A stretch of DNA of 64,000 bases from Piromyces finnis (Eukaryota; Neocallimastigomycota; Neocallimastigomycetes; Neocallimastigales; Neocallimastigaceae). Below the pieces are notes generated by a model that was given only the letters and a program-made list of their open reading frames with translations, searched no databases and was not told the origin of the DNA. Of the stretch, positions 46,711 through 60,152 are shown piece by piece; positions within the stretch are counted from its first letter, which is position 1, and every line of letters begins with the position of its first letter. The stretch is taken from positions 310,001-374,000 of the forward strand of contig MCFH01000025.1 of NCBI GenBank assembly GCA_002104945.1, given 5' to 3'. The position numbers were made by a program, and so were the translations under genes.

Positions 46711-47086
46711 TATCTTTTATTGAAAAAGTTAATTATTATAATTAGTTAAAATTTATTCATTACTCAATAATATATATAAATAATAAATTAATATTAGTGA
46801 ATTCAAGAGGTGATATATCTTCTAATCCAAATAGTACTTCTGAAATTAAACCTGTCGAACCAAGAAAACAAGCTATACCAATTTCAAAATTAAGACAACC
46901 TTCAAAATTAAGATTAAGACCTAATATATTGGTAAAATATTTTTTTATTAAAACTTTTTTTTTTTTTTACTATCGATATATTCTTGATATTAATCCTATT
47001 AAATTATTTTTTTATATCCTATATCATTTTTATTTATATTTTAGAATTCTTCCCAACAAAGCAATTCATCCACAGGTTCAAATTAG
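43989..47086 (+). CDS. Asn/Ser-rich protein of unknown function, 7 exons
   Basis: Model exons: 43989-44295, 44375-44495, 44568-44941, 45055-46076, 46230-46659, 46798-46931, 47045-47086; 809 residues, closing in frame. I do not recognise the family. The N-terminus (MDIDDDVIDLSQVRDDFDLG) is acidic, followed by Asn/Ser/Phe-rich disorder, an acidic stretch and long Ser/Asn/Lys-rich sequence. A charged helical segment near KNEDISKRIEEIRERLKLNE could form a short coiled coil. The basic C-terminal region has repeated proline/lysine motifs (LPMPSKVPRKL, AIPISKLRQPSKLRLRP). Such a layout fits a scaffold or cytoskeletal/nuclear regulatory protein, but that is only a guess. Several internal introns contain microsatellites (TAC near 44988-45018, ATT near 46670-46711). 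Confidence 0.75.
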
Positions 47087-47908
47087 ATCTATTAAAAGCT
47101 TAAAAAGCCTAAAAACAAACAAAAAAATCTTATAAATTTAATTTAATCTATTTAAATTATTTCTTTCTTTTCAATTATTTCCAATAATATTTTATAATTT
47201 TTTAAAGTATTAATATTTTTTATATAATTCTTATTGTTATTCAATAATGAATCATCATATCTTATTTATTATTATATTATCATTATTATTATATTTAATA
47301 TTTTTCTTTCTTTTTTTTTTTTTTTTTCTCTTCTTTTTATCTTTTTATAGAGTTGTAGGATTAACCATAGAATTTAGTTTGATAATAAAATGTATTATAT
47401 TTTTTTTTTTAAAAATATATTTATGATTATTTATTTAATTTAAATTTATTTTATTACTCTATTAATACATAATAAATCTAGTTTTATTATTATAAATGAA
47501 TTATTTATTCAAAAAAAAAAAAAGTAATAATAATAAAAAAAAAAATAAAAATGAAAAAAAATAAAAAAATCTTTAAAATATATATTTAATATTTAATTTT
47601 ATTTATAAAATACATATATATTATTTAAAATCTATTAAACTAAAAATTATTACTATTTATTTGTCCTATTTTTTTTTTTTTTTTTTTTTTTTTTTCCTGA
47701 AATATAAATAGATAAATAAATAAATTATAAATTAATTAAATAAATGAAATGAATAATTAAATAAGGGTTATAATAAAGCAATAAAAATAAATAATAATAA
47801 AAATAAGATTTATAAGGATTAAAAAAACAAACAAATGAACTAGAGTAGGATAGTGAGAAGAAGAAGAAGAAGAAGAAAAAAATTTTTTTATAATTTAATA
47901 CTCTTAGT
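47087..47908. other. Convergent AT-rich spacer
   Basis: 3' flanks of the Asn/Ser-rich gene (+) and DBP10 (-). T and A runs only, with a (GAA)n run at about 47856-47878. Confidence 0.6.
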
Positions 47909-50900
47909 TTACTTCTTCTTTTTAATATTATGTCTACCGTTCTTTTCACGTCTTTTTTCTTTAAGCTTTCTATCCTTTGTAATTTGTACAGCAGAACGAA
48001 GTTCATTCTTAGCATTTTCACTTGATGTTCTATGTTTAACAACACGAAGACGTCTACCCTTATGTTTCTTGATGGTAACTGTATTATTATCAACTTTACC
48101 TTCTCTTCTAGCTTCAGCTTCTAATCTTGCCTTCTTTCTCATTTGGTTCTTGGAATTTGGATTACCTGGTGTCATTTTAGTGTGAACAACACGACGTGAC
48201 TTGTAAAGTTGTGACATATTAACTGTGTTAGCTGATCCTTCCAATTCTTTTTCACCACTTCTTGGAATTTCAATTTTAGTCTTCTTTTGCCATTCCTCAA
48301 ATCTTTTACTCTTGTAACTTGCTGGAATAACATTACCACTTTCAGTCTTGATTCTTTTCTTGTTATCAGCACCAATAGTTTCACGAATAAATCTTTTCTT
48401 TTTAGAATCCCATTTTAAGGCTCCCTTAACATTCTTCTTTAAAGCCTTATCATCATCACCCATTAAATCCATACTGGCTGATCCCATTTGTTCAATAAAT
48501 GAACTACTACCTACATTGCTATTGCCATTAATACCATAACCACGTTCAGCATCGACACCTTGTTGGTAGTGTGACATATAGTACTCTTTATCTCTGAAAT
48601 CAGTAATTTCTCTCTTTCTCTTTTTTGATGATAAATTCTTGAATGTTTTCTATTATTATCATATATTTCCATGTAAAAAAAAAAAAGAAAAAAAATTAAT
48701 AAATATTATATTTAAGTAATTAAAATAATCACAAAAGAGTTACTTTATTATTATTTATAAATTTATAAAGAATTATTATTAGGTTTGTTATTTATTTTTT
48801 TTTATTAATTACCTCAAGTTCATCTTCATTAACTTCATCCAACTTTTTATTTTTATTAGCTGCAGCCTTCATTTGAGCTTTCTTTTCTTCAGCCTTTGCT
48901 ATCTTTTCTTGTTTAGCTTCAATAATACTAAATATTTGGGATCTTCTTTTTTGCATTAATTGTGCTTCTGCAGATTTAAGACCTCTTTTACCGACTTCAA
49001 AAATGGTTTCATGAGGTCTGAAACTTGTAAGGGAATTAACAATTTTAGCTCTTTCAATTTCATCCTTATCAACAACATTTGATAATATTGGATGAATACC
49101 AGCAAACTTTTCAATTAATTCTTTAGCATGAATGTAAGATTCATTAGAAGCTTTGGCTCTAGTTTTGTAATAAAGTTTATAAGCATTTTGGGTAACTTTT
49201 TTTAAAGCTTCTAAAGAAGCATTTAATTTAATTAATTTTTCTATGAAACCAGTTTCCATATCTAATGAATCTTGTGGGATATTACCGAAAATAATTTCTG
49301 ATGTATAATCTGGTTCTTCTCCATCTTGATAATCTAAAGCTAACTTTAATGGTCTTCCAGTAAATAATTGAAGATCAATAAAGTATGCCATCTTATAATA
49401 GTAAATATTACAGTAATTTTAAAAATTATTATTAATAGTTTTTATTATATATTTATTATATTTCATTTTGTATTAAAAAAATTTTTTTTTTATATCCTTA
49501 ATACTTACTTCATCACTTGAAACAAATGAATAAGCAATACCCTTTCTTCCTGCTCTTGCAGCTCTACCTACTCTATGAATGAAAATCTTTGATGAAGTTG
49601 GGAAATCGTAATTAATAACATTTTCTAAAAGAGGAATATCAATACCACGAGCAGCAACATCTGTTACAATAAGAATCTTTGAAGTACCATTACGGAATTT
49701 AGATATATTGATTTTTCTTGCAGTTTGATCTAATGAACCATAAATATAAGTGTTATCAATATTAGATTTATCTAATAATTCATGAAGATATTCTACATGA
49801 TGCTTTGTGGCAGCGAAAATAATTGTTGATTCATCCTCTTTAATAACATGTCTTAATAAGAATAATAAAGCTGATTCCTTTTCTATACGCTTAACTGAGA
49901 AAAATGCGGCCTAATTATAGTGAAAAATTTTTTTTATTTTATTTTTTGATGTATTTAAAAAATTATGTTATCAATATTATTTATATATAATATATTTATA
50001 TTTTTTTTTTTTTTAGAATTAATATTATATAAAATTTATTTTTAAATTAATATATTACCTGTAAATCTTTACTCATTTTAGAATCTACATCTAATCTAAT
50101 TAATGATGGATCAGTTAAACCTGCTTTAGCAAAATCAACTAATAATCTTGGAAGAGTAGCTGAGAATAAAATGGTTTGACGTTCTTGTGGTAATTTGAAA
50201 AGAATTTCTTTTAATTGTTCTTCGAAACCCATTTCAAAAAGTCTATCAGCTTCATCAAAAACTACATGTTGTACTGTCTTTAAATCATAATTCATTTCAA
50301 TAATTAAATGCATTAAACGACCTGGTGTAGCAATAATAATATCTGGATTGCCAGCAATGGCACTGAATTGTTCTTCCATATTATCACCACCAACAATAAC
50401 ACAAGTTCTTAAATCAGTATATTTACCAAAATCTTTAACGAATTTTAATGTTTGAATTGCTAATTCACGAGTTGGAGATAAAATTAATGCACGAACACCA
50501 ACCTATTTTATTTTTATTTTTTAATTTGATTTATTATTATTATTATTTTCTTTATTATTATTTTTTTTTATTTTTCTAAACTTATTTAAATAAAATTATA
50601 ATTAATATTGGGTTATAATTTTTATATTGTACCTTAACAGAGTGAGCCTTTAATTTTTCAATAATTGGAATTAAGAAAGAAGCAGTCTTACCAGAACCAG
50701 TTCTAGCCATAGCAACAACATCCTTTCCTTCTAAAATAATTGGAATAGTTTTTCTTTGAATTGGAGTTGGAACTTTGTATCCTTTGTGAATAATAGCTTT
50801 GTATACAAAACTACTTAAACCTATTATATATATGTTTGTATTTAATTTAATTTAATAGTTATTTTAATTATTTTTTCAGTTGTTTAAAATAATTTATTAT

Positions 50901-51569
50901 TAAAAAATTAAAAAAAAAAAAAAACATTCTCAATGAAATTCAATATAAATATTAAAAAAATAATGAAAGATTATTTTAATAAAATATTTTAAATCAATTA
51001 CCCATAGATTGAAAACCTCCAGATTTTTTATGTTTTCTATTGGCTTCACGAAGTTTTCTTTCAATTTCTTCATCTTCACTATCATCTTCACTTTCTTCAT
51101 CATCTTCATCTTCATCGTCTTCATCATCTTCGCTATCATCATAATTATCGCTTATATCATCGTCCATTTCATTATTTTGTTCATTATCCTCATTATCACT
51201 GTTATCTGAAAATGGTTCTGAAATTGCTGAATCATATTCTTCATCATCATCAGATTCTGAATTATCACTATAATCATTACTTGTTTGTGGTACTGTTTCA
51301 AATTCAGAATCTTCGTCTTTATCATAAACACCTTTCTTTTTCTTTTTTTCTAATGCTTTAGCTTCCATTTCCATTTTATATTTTTTTCTTGACAACCATT
51401 TCTTTTTTGGTTGTTGTTCTTCTTCAAAATCATCTTCTAAATTATTGTTAAATTTCTTATTCTTTTTATCATTTTTTTTATCCTTTCCTGTTGCTGAATT
51501 ATTTTTACCATTTTTTGGTTGTCCTGCATTTTTTACATTTAATTTTGAATTTTTCTTTTTTAATGCCAT
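47909..51569 (-). CDS. DBP10: DEAD-box RNA helicase DBP10/DDX54, 6 exons
   Basis: Model exons: 51002-51569, 50633-50820, 50059-50502, 49509-49910, 48813-49391, 47909-48649; 973 residues. A nucleolar ATP-dependent helicase of large ribosomal subunit assembly. The N-terminus is Lys-rich then very acidic. The helicase core begins with a Q motif (GGFQSMGL...[10 protein letters not shown]), then Walker [35 protein letters not shown], the helicase C motifs ARGIDIP and HRVGRAGR. The C-terminal DBP10CT region is recognisable by [20 protein letters not shown], followed by a Lys/Arg-rich tail. This combination separates DBP10/DDX54 from other DEAD-box proteins. The core motifs are complete. Confidence 0.97.
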
Positions 51570-52731
51570 TTTTACAGATTCAAATTATACTATTATTTTA
51601 AAAATATGTTTAAATATATATATATATATTATTATTAATAATTATGTTTCATAATTAAATTTTATAAACTACCTTTAAAAAACATCAATAATATCAATTT
51701 TTTAAGTATAATAATAATATTTAAAATTTACTCTCAAGTAGTTTGATATCTGAAAAAAGGAATAAAATTTTTAAAATATAGAAATATTAATTTTTTTTTT
51801 TTTTTTTTATTTTAAAATTATAAAAAACATTTTAATATTAAAATAAAACAATATTATTGGTTATTAATATTTACTTAAAATAATTTTTGTATTTATATTA
51901 TTAGATATAATAATTATATAAAAAAAAAATTTGACAGATAATTAATTTAATAGTTTTTATAGAGAAAATAACAACAAAGAGAAAAAAACTACGTTAACAT
52001 TGTTATATATAATAAATTCAAGTTCTCTTAAAGTAATTATAATTTATGTTGGCAAATTAAATATATTATTATAGTTTTTTTTTTAATATTAACTATAATT
52101 CTTCAAATTTATATTAATTTAACTCATATCTATATATGTTATACATATAAAATATATAAATTATATGTATAACATACTTCTTCTAAAGAAACAAAACAAT
52201 GAATTAAAAATGAAAAAAAAAAAAAAATTGTACTTATATTTAAACAAATAATAACTAAATATTGATAAAGTTAGAATAATCTTTTTCTATGACATAAAAA
52301 GAGTAAATAAAAGAGAATATTGATAATACATATTCATATTTTAAATATATATATTATACAAATATATATTTGTATATAGAATAATTTCACTTTCACTTTA
52401 AAGAGGTTAATATATTTATTATTATTATTATTTTTTTTATTTTTTATTTTTTATTTATTTTTTGTTAATTTGATGTGTTATTATTATTATTATTATTTTA
52501 AAATATAATTATAGTTAATATTGATTTTATGTTTTTTATTATTTTTTGTTTTTTAATATTGAAGATTATTGTTGTTAGTTGTATTGTTATTATTTATACT
52601 TTCAATATTTATTTGAAATAAATGAAATAGTTGTTTTGATCACAAAATTAAATATATATAATCCAGAACATTTAACTATTTAATTATATATAATTAATAT
52701 TTTTAGGGGTTAAAAAATATTAATATTGAAT
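51570..52731. other. AT-rich spacer between DBP10 and PRE4
   Basis: Promoter side of DBP10 and 3' flank of proteasome beta7. An inverted repeat around AACATA/TATGTT (52130-52180, TATATGTTATACATATAA with TTATATGTATAACATA) could form a hairpin. No gene was seen. Confidence 0.55.
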
Positions 52732-54205
52732 TTATGCTCCATAACCACGAATATTTTCGGCAAATGCCCATTCAGTTTCTAATGAATATGGTTCACTAAT
52801 ATTAACACCAGCTGCAGTGACAGTAGCACGTTGTAACTAATTATTGTGTTTATTCATAATATAATAAATAATTAATACTATTAACTTAAAAATTCTTTTA
52901 TTAATAATTAATTAATAACTAGCTATTTACTATTAATCATTTTTGTAACATTCTTTTTTACCTTATTTAATGAACGGGCATCACGATAGAATAAGACTCT
53001 CATACAGTCATCTAATAATTTTTTAGCTTCTTCTTCGGTTAATGGTTCACCATTTCTTTTTTCAACAGCATTTCTTAATAATGGTTGAGCAATATAGGCA
53101 CCATAACCAGTAGCAATGGTTTCGGATTGGTAAGTAGTACCTCTTAAATTAACATATCCAAGGAAACTATAATAATTTAATCATATCAATATTTATTTAT
53201 CAATATATATATATATTGATATATTTTTTATATTTATATTATTTTTAATCACAAAAAATACTATATATATTTATATATTTTAATTTATATTTAAATTTTA
53301 AAATTTATAATATTAACCTCTTTCCGTCTTGGAAACCACCAACAACTAAAGCATTCCAAAGTGGATCAAATTTATTACGACGTTGATACATAACTTGACT
53401 TAAGTATTCGTAAATATTTTCTGGAGCTAATGGTTGTCCATTATTAGCATTATATTCTTTGGTCCTATATTAATGTATTAATTTTATTATTAAATTTTAA
53501 TTTCCAAAATTTATTAAATAATGTTTAATATTAGTCATTTATACTGTAACGTATAATGAAATTCAATTTTTCAAAGTGCTTAAATAATAAAAATAATTTT
53601 ATGAGAAATTTTATTTTTACATTAATTTGTCCATTAAATAGGTAATATATTGAAAGTCTGAAATATCACCAGAGGCACCAATAATAGTTGAATCACCAAC
53701 CTTGAGCATTCTTTCGACATTTCTGAATCTTGCAAGAGAACCATATGATGCTATATACATGTATATTAAAAAATTATTATATATTATATTATTATTATAA
53801 TTTTTATAGATTTTGCTGTCGAAAATGTAGACATATTTTCATAAATATTTTCTAGACACTATTTAGGAATTTACATATTTTCTAATATTTTTAATACCTA
53901 AACAATCAGTGGTCATCATAATACCGTCCTTATATTTAACAGCTAAAACTGAAGTACCAGTGACAATTGGTTGTCTTCATAATGATAATAGCAATAAAAA
54001 TATAATTATTAATACTTTTCATTTCTTTTTTTTTCTTTTTTTCTTTCTTTTTTTTTTTTTGTATATTATTAATTATATTTAATAATAATTACTGAGTTCT
54101 TGTCATTGGTGAAATGGCATTTAATGAATCAAGAGCTTCTTGATCATAATGTTGTTCCATTCTTTGGTAATCAATTGCATCAGCAAATGGATTTGGATAG
54201 TTCAT
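52732..54205 (-). CDS. PRE4: 20S proteasome subunit beta7 (PSMB4/Pre4), 6 exons
   Basis: Model exons: 54093-54205, 53898-53974, 53621-53750, 53318-53464, 52962-53166, 52732-52836; 258 residues. A non-catalytic beta subunit of the proteasome core. After a propeptide of about 38 residues comes QPIVTGTSVLAVKYKDGI, then SYGSLARFRNVERML, STIIGASGDISDFQY, DPLWNALVVGG, FLGYVNLRG, ATGYGAYIAQPLLR and CMRVLFYRDARSLNK. These follow PSMB4 in order and spacing. The N-terminal catalytic threonine region is of the inactive type usual for beta7. Introns are short and GT-AG (one GTTAAT donor at 53317). Confidence 0.96.
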
Positions 54206-55603
54206 TTTGATTTTTATTTTCTACAATATATATAAATCGAAAAAGGAATATTTATTTAAATAATTGTTTATTGATATTAATGGTTTATAATAATATGAAT
54301 TTTATCATTTAGTATTTTATATTTTAATTATAATTTTTTATTTTGAGATTCCAGTTTTTATATATTATTTATTTATTTTATTTCTATTTTTATTTATTCT
54401 TATTTTATATATTATATATATATATATGTTGAATTTTATTTGTGATAATTGTTATAGACCAAGTATTATAGTATATATAAATATTAATGATTTGAAGTAT
54501 TTATTATTTATCTGTTATTTAAATATGGATTAATAGTTTTATTTATTTAAAAAGTTTTTTTTTTATATTTTATTTTTTATTTATTGCTTATATTTGAATT
54601 ATTAAGTGATTTTTTTTTATTTGATCAATTATACATCTCTACAAATTTGACTGAAATTGAAATAGTAATTTTTCATTAATTATTTTAAAACTTTTCCATT
54701 TTTAAACTTTTTTATATTATTATTGAGATACATATAAGACTTATTTACATATGTTTTTTTTTTAATTATAATAAATGTTTAACTGTTTAAAATTAAATAA
54801 TAATATATATATAGTATTTTTGAAATTTACACTTTTTTCTTTAAAAGTTCTATTATTTTTTTTAAAAAAAAGAAGTTTTTTTTTATTAATATTTTTTTAT
54901 TTATTATTAATTTATTATTAATTTTTTTTTATAATTTACTATTATATATAAAATAATTTTTAATTATAAAATGATTAAAAAATTTTCCAAATAATTATTT
55001 ATATTAAAAAATTTATTTTATATTTTTTAAAATTTAATAATTAATAATTTTTTATAAAAAAAATTAATTAAAAAATATATAAATAATTTGTTTTTTTTTA
55101 TTAATTATGGAAAAGGTCACTTCATAAAATAGTTTTTTTTTTAAAAGAGAAAAAATAAAAATGATTTAAATATTATTGTTTATTCTTTAGTTACTGTAAT
55201 ATTTTTAAATATATTATAATAATTCATTATAAAGAATATATTATTTTCATTTATGATAACTATTATCGTATTTTAGAGAACATTATATTTTTGATAAAAA
55301 ATATTATTATATTATTGTATATATATTTAATAATAGATATTTAATAATAGATTGATGAATTTATAAAATTAAATGAATGAATGAATGAATAAATAAGTAA
55401 ATAAATAAATAAAGAAAGAAAAACCAAATAAATAATATAAACCAAAAAAAAAAAAAAAAAAAAAGATTAAATTATGAAATTTAAATTAAGGTATATTATT
55501 ATTAAAGATTGTTTTAAATTATTCTATCGTTTGCTATATTTATACATGATAATAATAATTTTTTTTTTGTTTGTTTTGTTTGAATAAAGAAATTATTAAT
55601 TTA
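54206..55603. other. AT-rich spacer between PRE4 and the DUF4211 gene
   Basis: Promoter side of PRE4 and 3' flank of the DUF4211 gene. Homopolymers and short TA repeats; no gene seen. Confidence 0.6.
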
Positions 55604-56897
55604 TTAAACATCGAGAGTATTTGGAACATATTTTTCTCCATTTTTAAGTTTTTCATAAAGTTTTACGTAGAGCTAATATTGAATAATAATATTTATAAAA
55701 AAAAGTATTAATTAAATATATATACGTTTTTTTAAAGAATAATAATAAAAAAAAAAAAAATATAAAGTTTAAATTTCATAGCAAATTACCTCTTTACAGT
55801 TCAATTTTAACTCTGAAAATACATTTTCTACTTTTTTTTCATCTTTCTTTTTTCTATATTCTTCTATACGAAATCCATTTTGTTCCATCTTTAATTTTAT
55901 CTCTTTTAACGTATTATATCTGAAATGATATAATTCATGATAAATTTGGACTCTTTCGAGACATACTCTATCTATTACATATACTCTTTCTTTATCTTTT
56001 AATGGCTTATCTTTTATTTCTTTTAATGATACTTTATTATACTTTCTTCCTGAAAATGATACTGCAAATGATGATGTTATATACTTTCTACATGAATCAC
56101 ATTTTGTTTTTGGATATTCACTATTTACCGAAAAGTGAGGGAAGGAATCAATATCAGCCTATGTAATCAATCATATAAATTAATTTAAATTAATAAGTAT
56201 TAAATTTCTGAATTTTTATATTTTCATTCATTTCTTAATTATATTTAACTTACTTGAAATTTATTTGCCCATGGTGGCACTGGTGTAATTTTTTTGCAAA
56301 CATTATTAATTCTTTTATTTATAATTTGAAATGCTTTTTTTAATTCATTGATATCTTTATTGTTGTTATAAGAATAATAGAAAAACAATTAGCTTTTTTT
56401 TTTTTTTTTTTTTTAATAAATTTATTATATATTAAATATTGTATAAAGGTTTTGAAATTGAACATTACTTTTCTTCACATATTCTTCATGAATTAAAATT
56501 GCAATACAAAATTTGTATAATCTTTTAAATGCTTTGTATAGTTTCTTTCTTTGTTTTACATCCCCTATTTAAGAAATAAACATATTATTTATATTTATAT
56601 ATATTAAGTTTAAGTATGTATAGATATCACTATTATTATTGTTAATACTATTAATATTTTTTAAATAGTAATGAATTACATTTAGTTGTAAGGAAATAGA
56701 CTTCTTCATTTCCTGAATCACTGACAACGAAATCATCATTATCTGGGAAGTATCTTCTTACTGTGGAAGAATTTTCGTTTTCTGATTCATCTTCATTATT
56801 ATTTAAGTTTCCATAGGCACCATGTTTTCTCTCTATAATTTTTAATTTATTAAACAATATATATATATTAATTTCATTATATATATATTTATAATAT

Positions 56898-56958
<61 letters not shown>

Positions 56959-58315
56959 CTTTAAGTCTTTGTAATGCTAATGCTCTATTTTTATTTTTAT
57001 TTCTCAATCTTGAAGATCTTGATTCAATAGATTCTATTAAATATAAATGTAATTGTTTATGAAAAAATGTTAATAATTTTTATTTTTTTATATTATTATT
57101 ATTTATATTTCTTTCGTTGATTTTTTTATTGCTAAATTATTATTATATATTTATAAAAATATATTTAAATTGCCATGTTACTTTTCATTGATGATTCTGG
57201 TAATTTATTTCGTAATGAACTTTTCCTTCTGTTATGTTTATGGTTGTTTCCATCATCATCACTTATTTCAATTTCATCTGTTCCCTTTTTAAATGAAATT
57301 ATTTCTAAAACATCGTCATCACTATCATCACTGGATATTTCAATATTGTCGATATTTCCGGATGGTGAATCATCCATCATCATATTTTCTAAATCATTAA
57401 TAATACTATTGTCTCCGTTATATGTCTCATTTCTGGAAGATTCACTATCACTGTTACTTTTACTATCATCATTAACTGTTGGTATTTTAATATCACGACT
57501 TCTTAAACTTCTAACATTTTTCTCAGGTTCATTATTTTTTAGTTGAAAGGGTGGGCTTATTTCCACCATCATATTATTACTTTCGCCTATTTTTATAATG
57601 GTATTAGAATCTAATCTTGAACTACTTCTTAGATTATGACTATATTTTGGTTCTTCATTACTTTTAATTCTTTTACTACTTCTTGTATTGATGTTATTAT
57701 TGGTATCATTATCAAGATTACTACTGTCATCAGATGATATTGGCCTTTTTTGTTTTTTATCTTTACTATCATTTATATTATCATTTTCTTTATTATGATT
57801 TTTATGAAAGGAATCTGATTTTTTAGAATTATTTGGTTTTTCAAAGTCTAATTTTGAACCTTTATTTTCAGTATTTGAACTTCTAAGATTTCTTTTATAT
57901 ACTGAAGTTGAATTAATATTGTTATTATTTGTTTCATGTATTTCTCCTTCTTCTTCTTCACTTAAATCAATTAATATTGTAGTACTTTCATTTCCTTTAT
58001 TATTTTCATTCTTTTTATCATCATATTTATTATTTTTATTGTCATTTTGTTTTTTTTCTTTAAATTAAAATAATAAAAATAAAAATATTAATATTAATAT
58101 TTTTTTCTTTTAAAAATTGTTTTTTGTTTAATTTTTTATATAACAAAACAACAATATTTTACTTTATTTTTTTTGAATTTACCTTGTTGTTTTATATCTT
58201 TTTGATTGTCAGTATTTTTAACCAAAATTTCTGAATGAATATATTTGTAGTAAATGAAAAATATTATATATTTTATATTTAGTATAATAGTATACTTTTA
58301 ATATATAAAAAAGCA

Positions 58316-58355
<40 letters not shown>

Positions 58356-58890
58356 TTCTAATAAATAATAATAATAAAAAAAAGACAAAATGTTATTTTA
58401 TAAAGTCCATAAAAGTTTTACCTTTATCATCGTCAGAATCTAATATGGTTATTACTTTCATTTCTTCATCACTATCCCCAATTAAATCAATTACTTCATT
58501 AAAAGTATTTTTAAATTTCAATCTTTTCATTATACGTAATGGAGTTGCAATAGTAGCTTTTTGTTGAATAATAGGGTCATATGAAGTTTTTTTAAGAATA
58601 TCTTCCTCAGAATCGTCATCATCACTGTCTACATTATATATTTCCAACTTCTTTTTACTTCTTTTTTTCTTACTTTTTTTTGAGGAAGTTTTTGAATCAG
58701 ATGTTTGTATCGTTTTAGATTCCGTAGTTGAAGAATATTCGTATTCACTGTCTGTTTTTTTTTTCCTTTTATTATTATTTTTAGTTGGTTTTTCAGAGCT
58801 ATTTTGTTCTTGAGAAATTGAAGTTTCTGTTTCATTTAAATTTGATGTATCATTGTTTAAATTGTTGCTTTTTCGTTTTCTTAATTCCAT
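55604..58890 (-). CDS. DUF4211-domain protein with SUMO-interaction-like motif array, 9 exons
   Basis: Model exons: 58422-58890, 58183-58230, 57182-58057, 56959-57033, 56680-56832, 56469-56564, 56254-56354, 55790-56158, 55604-55672; 751 residues. The N-terminal two thirds are disordered, rich in Ser/Asp/Asn/Lys, and hold at least five short hydrophobic runs followed by acidic or serine stretches: VIDLIGDSDEE, VITILDSDDD, TTILIDLSEEEEGEI, VLEIISF after a DSDDD run, and DEIEISDDDG. These look like SUMO-interaction motifs. The C-terminal part resembles DUF4211 (as in human CCDC82): RRYFPDNDDFVVSDS, then PPWANKFQ, CDSCRKYITSSFAVSFSGR and a helical tail. The start ATG (58890) gives MELRKRKSNN. A chromatin role is plausible but unproven. 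The family call is by eye. Confidence 0.72.
56901..56957. repeat. (AAT)n microsatellite in an intron
   Basis: About 19 AAT units directly after the donor site of exon 4 of the DUF4211 gene. Confidence 0.9.
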
Positions 58891-60152
58891 TAGACTCAAT
58901 TCACTATTTTAACAATAATCAACTCTTATAAAATAGGCTAAAATTATCAATTTTAAATAAAGTGGAAATAAATATTTAAATTTGTTTAAATAAATTTCAT
59001 TACTGATGTATAATATATATTTTATGGATTATAAAAGTTAATTATCAATATTATTATATTGTATAATATTTTATTTTCAAGACAAGTAAAGATTATAAAA
59101 ACAAAATGATATAAAATATATATATATATTAGAATTTTTAATTTGTTACTTAATGGTGTATATATATTACTTTTATTTTAATTTTAATAAAAGTATCTAA
59201 AAAAATAATTATTATAATATTTTATATCAATAATTGATATATAAAAATTTCTTTTTATTTTTGATGTCAAATAAAAAAAAATTTTTTTTTTTTAAATTAA
59301 TAATTTGGTGGAATTAAAAAATAAGAGATTAATTATTGAAGAAAAATTATTTTGAGCTTTCTTTCTTTCTTTTCTTTAATAATACATCTATTTTAAGTCT
59401 AATTTAATTCAATAATAAAAAAATTTTATAACATATTTAAAATATATCAAAAAAGTACTTTTTTTTTTTATTTAAAGTATCCATTATACAAAAGTTAAAT
59501 TATGTAAAAAAGATAAATTTTTATCAATATTTTATTTTTATGTTAATGGAAGAGTTAAAATATATTCTTAAAAGATCATAAAAAAAAAAAAAAACAAATA
59601 TACATAAAAACCAATTATAAATTATCAATTGAAAAGTAATAATAAAAATGGTGAACTATTTTTCTTTTTTTTTTTTTTTTTTTTTATTCATAAGGCATTA
59701 TTGATGTATCATTATAATTTAACGAGTGTATATATTAATTATATATTTATGTATCAACACAACAACAACGATATTATTTTGGCGTTTTTATTTACTTATA
59801 TATAAATGATAAATGCTTTTATTTATATATTTTTATTTATTTTATTTTATTTTTTTTCAATTGATTCGAGTAATATTTATAATTTCCTTTTTTTTTTTTT
59901 TTTTATATATATATATATATATATATGTATTTTTAATTATAATATTTTTCAAATGAAAAATATTTTACTAATGATATACAAAAGATAATTCCTATATCAT
60001 ATCTTTAAGTATTTAATGTTTTTTTTTTTCTCTTCTTTTTTTATTGTTATATTCATTGATATTGTTAATTATTATTTTGAATATGTTATTACAATTAATA
60101 AATGATCATTACAATTTATTTATCTATAAAATTATATATTTAAAAATAAAAT
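58891..60152. other. AT-rich spacer between the DUF4211 gene and VPS26
   Basis: A/T-rich with (AT)n near 59904-59924 and poly-T runs. The short frame at 59806-59988 is Phe/Ile/Tyr-rich low complexity and not credible. Confidence 0.6.

Noticed and set aside
57165-57572. Stop-terminated end MKSNMAI of the DUF4211 gene exon 3 frame
   Set aside because: It is intron read-through; the donor at 57181 joins to exon 4 and leads into the conserved C-terminal domain.
59806-59988. 60-residue plus-strand frame
   Set aside because: Phe/Ile/Tyr low complexity from T-rich and AT-repeat DNA.
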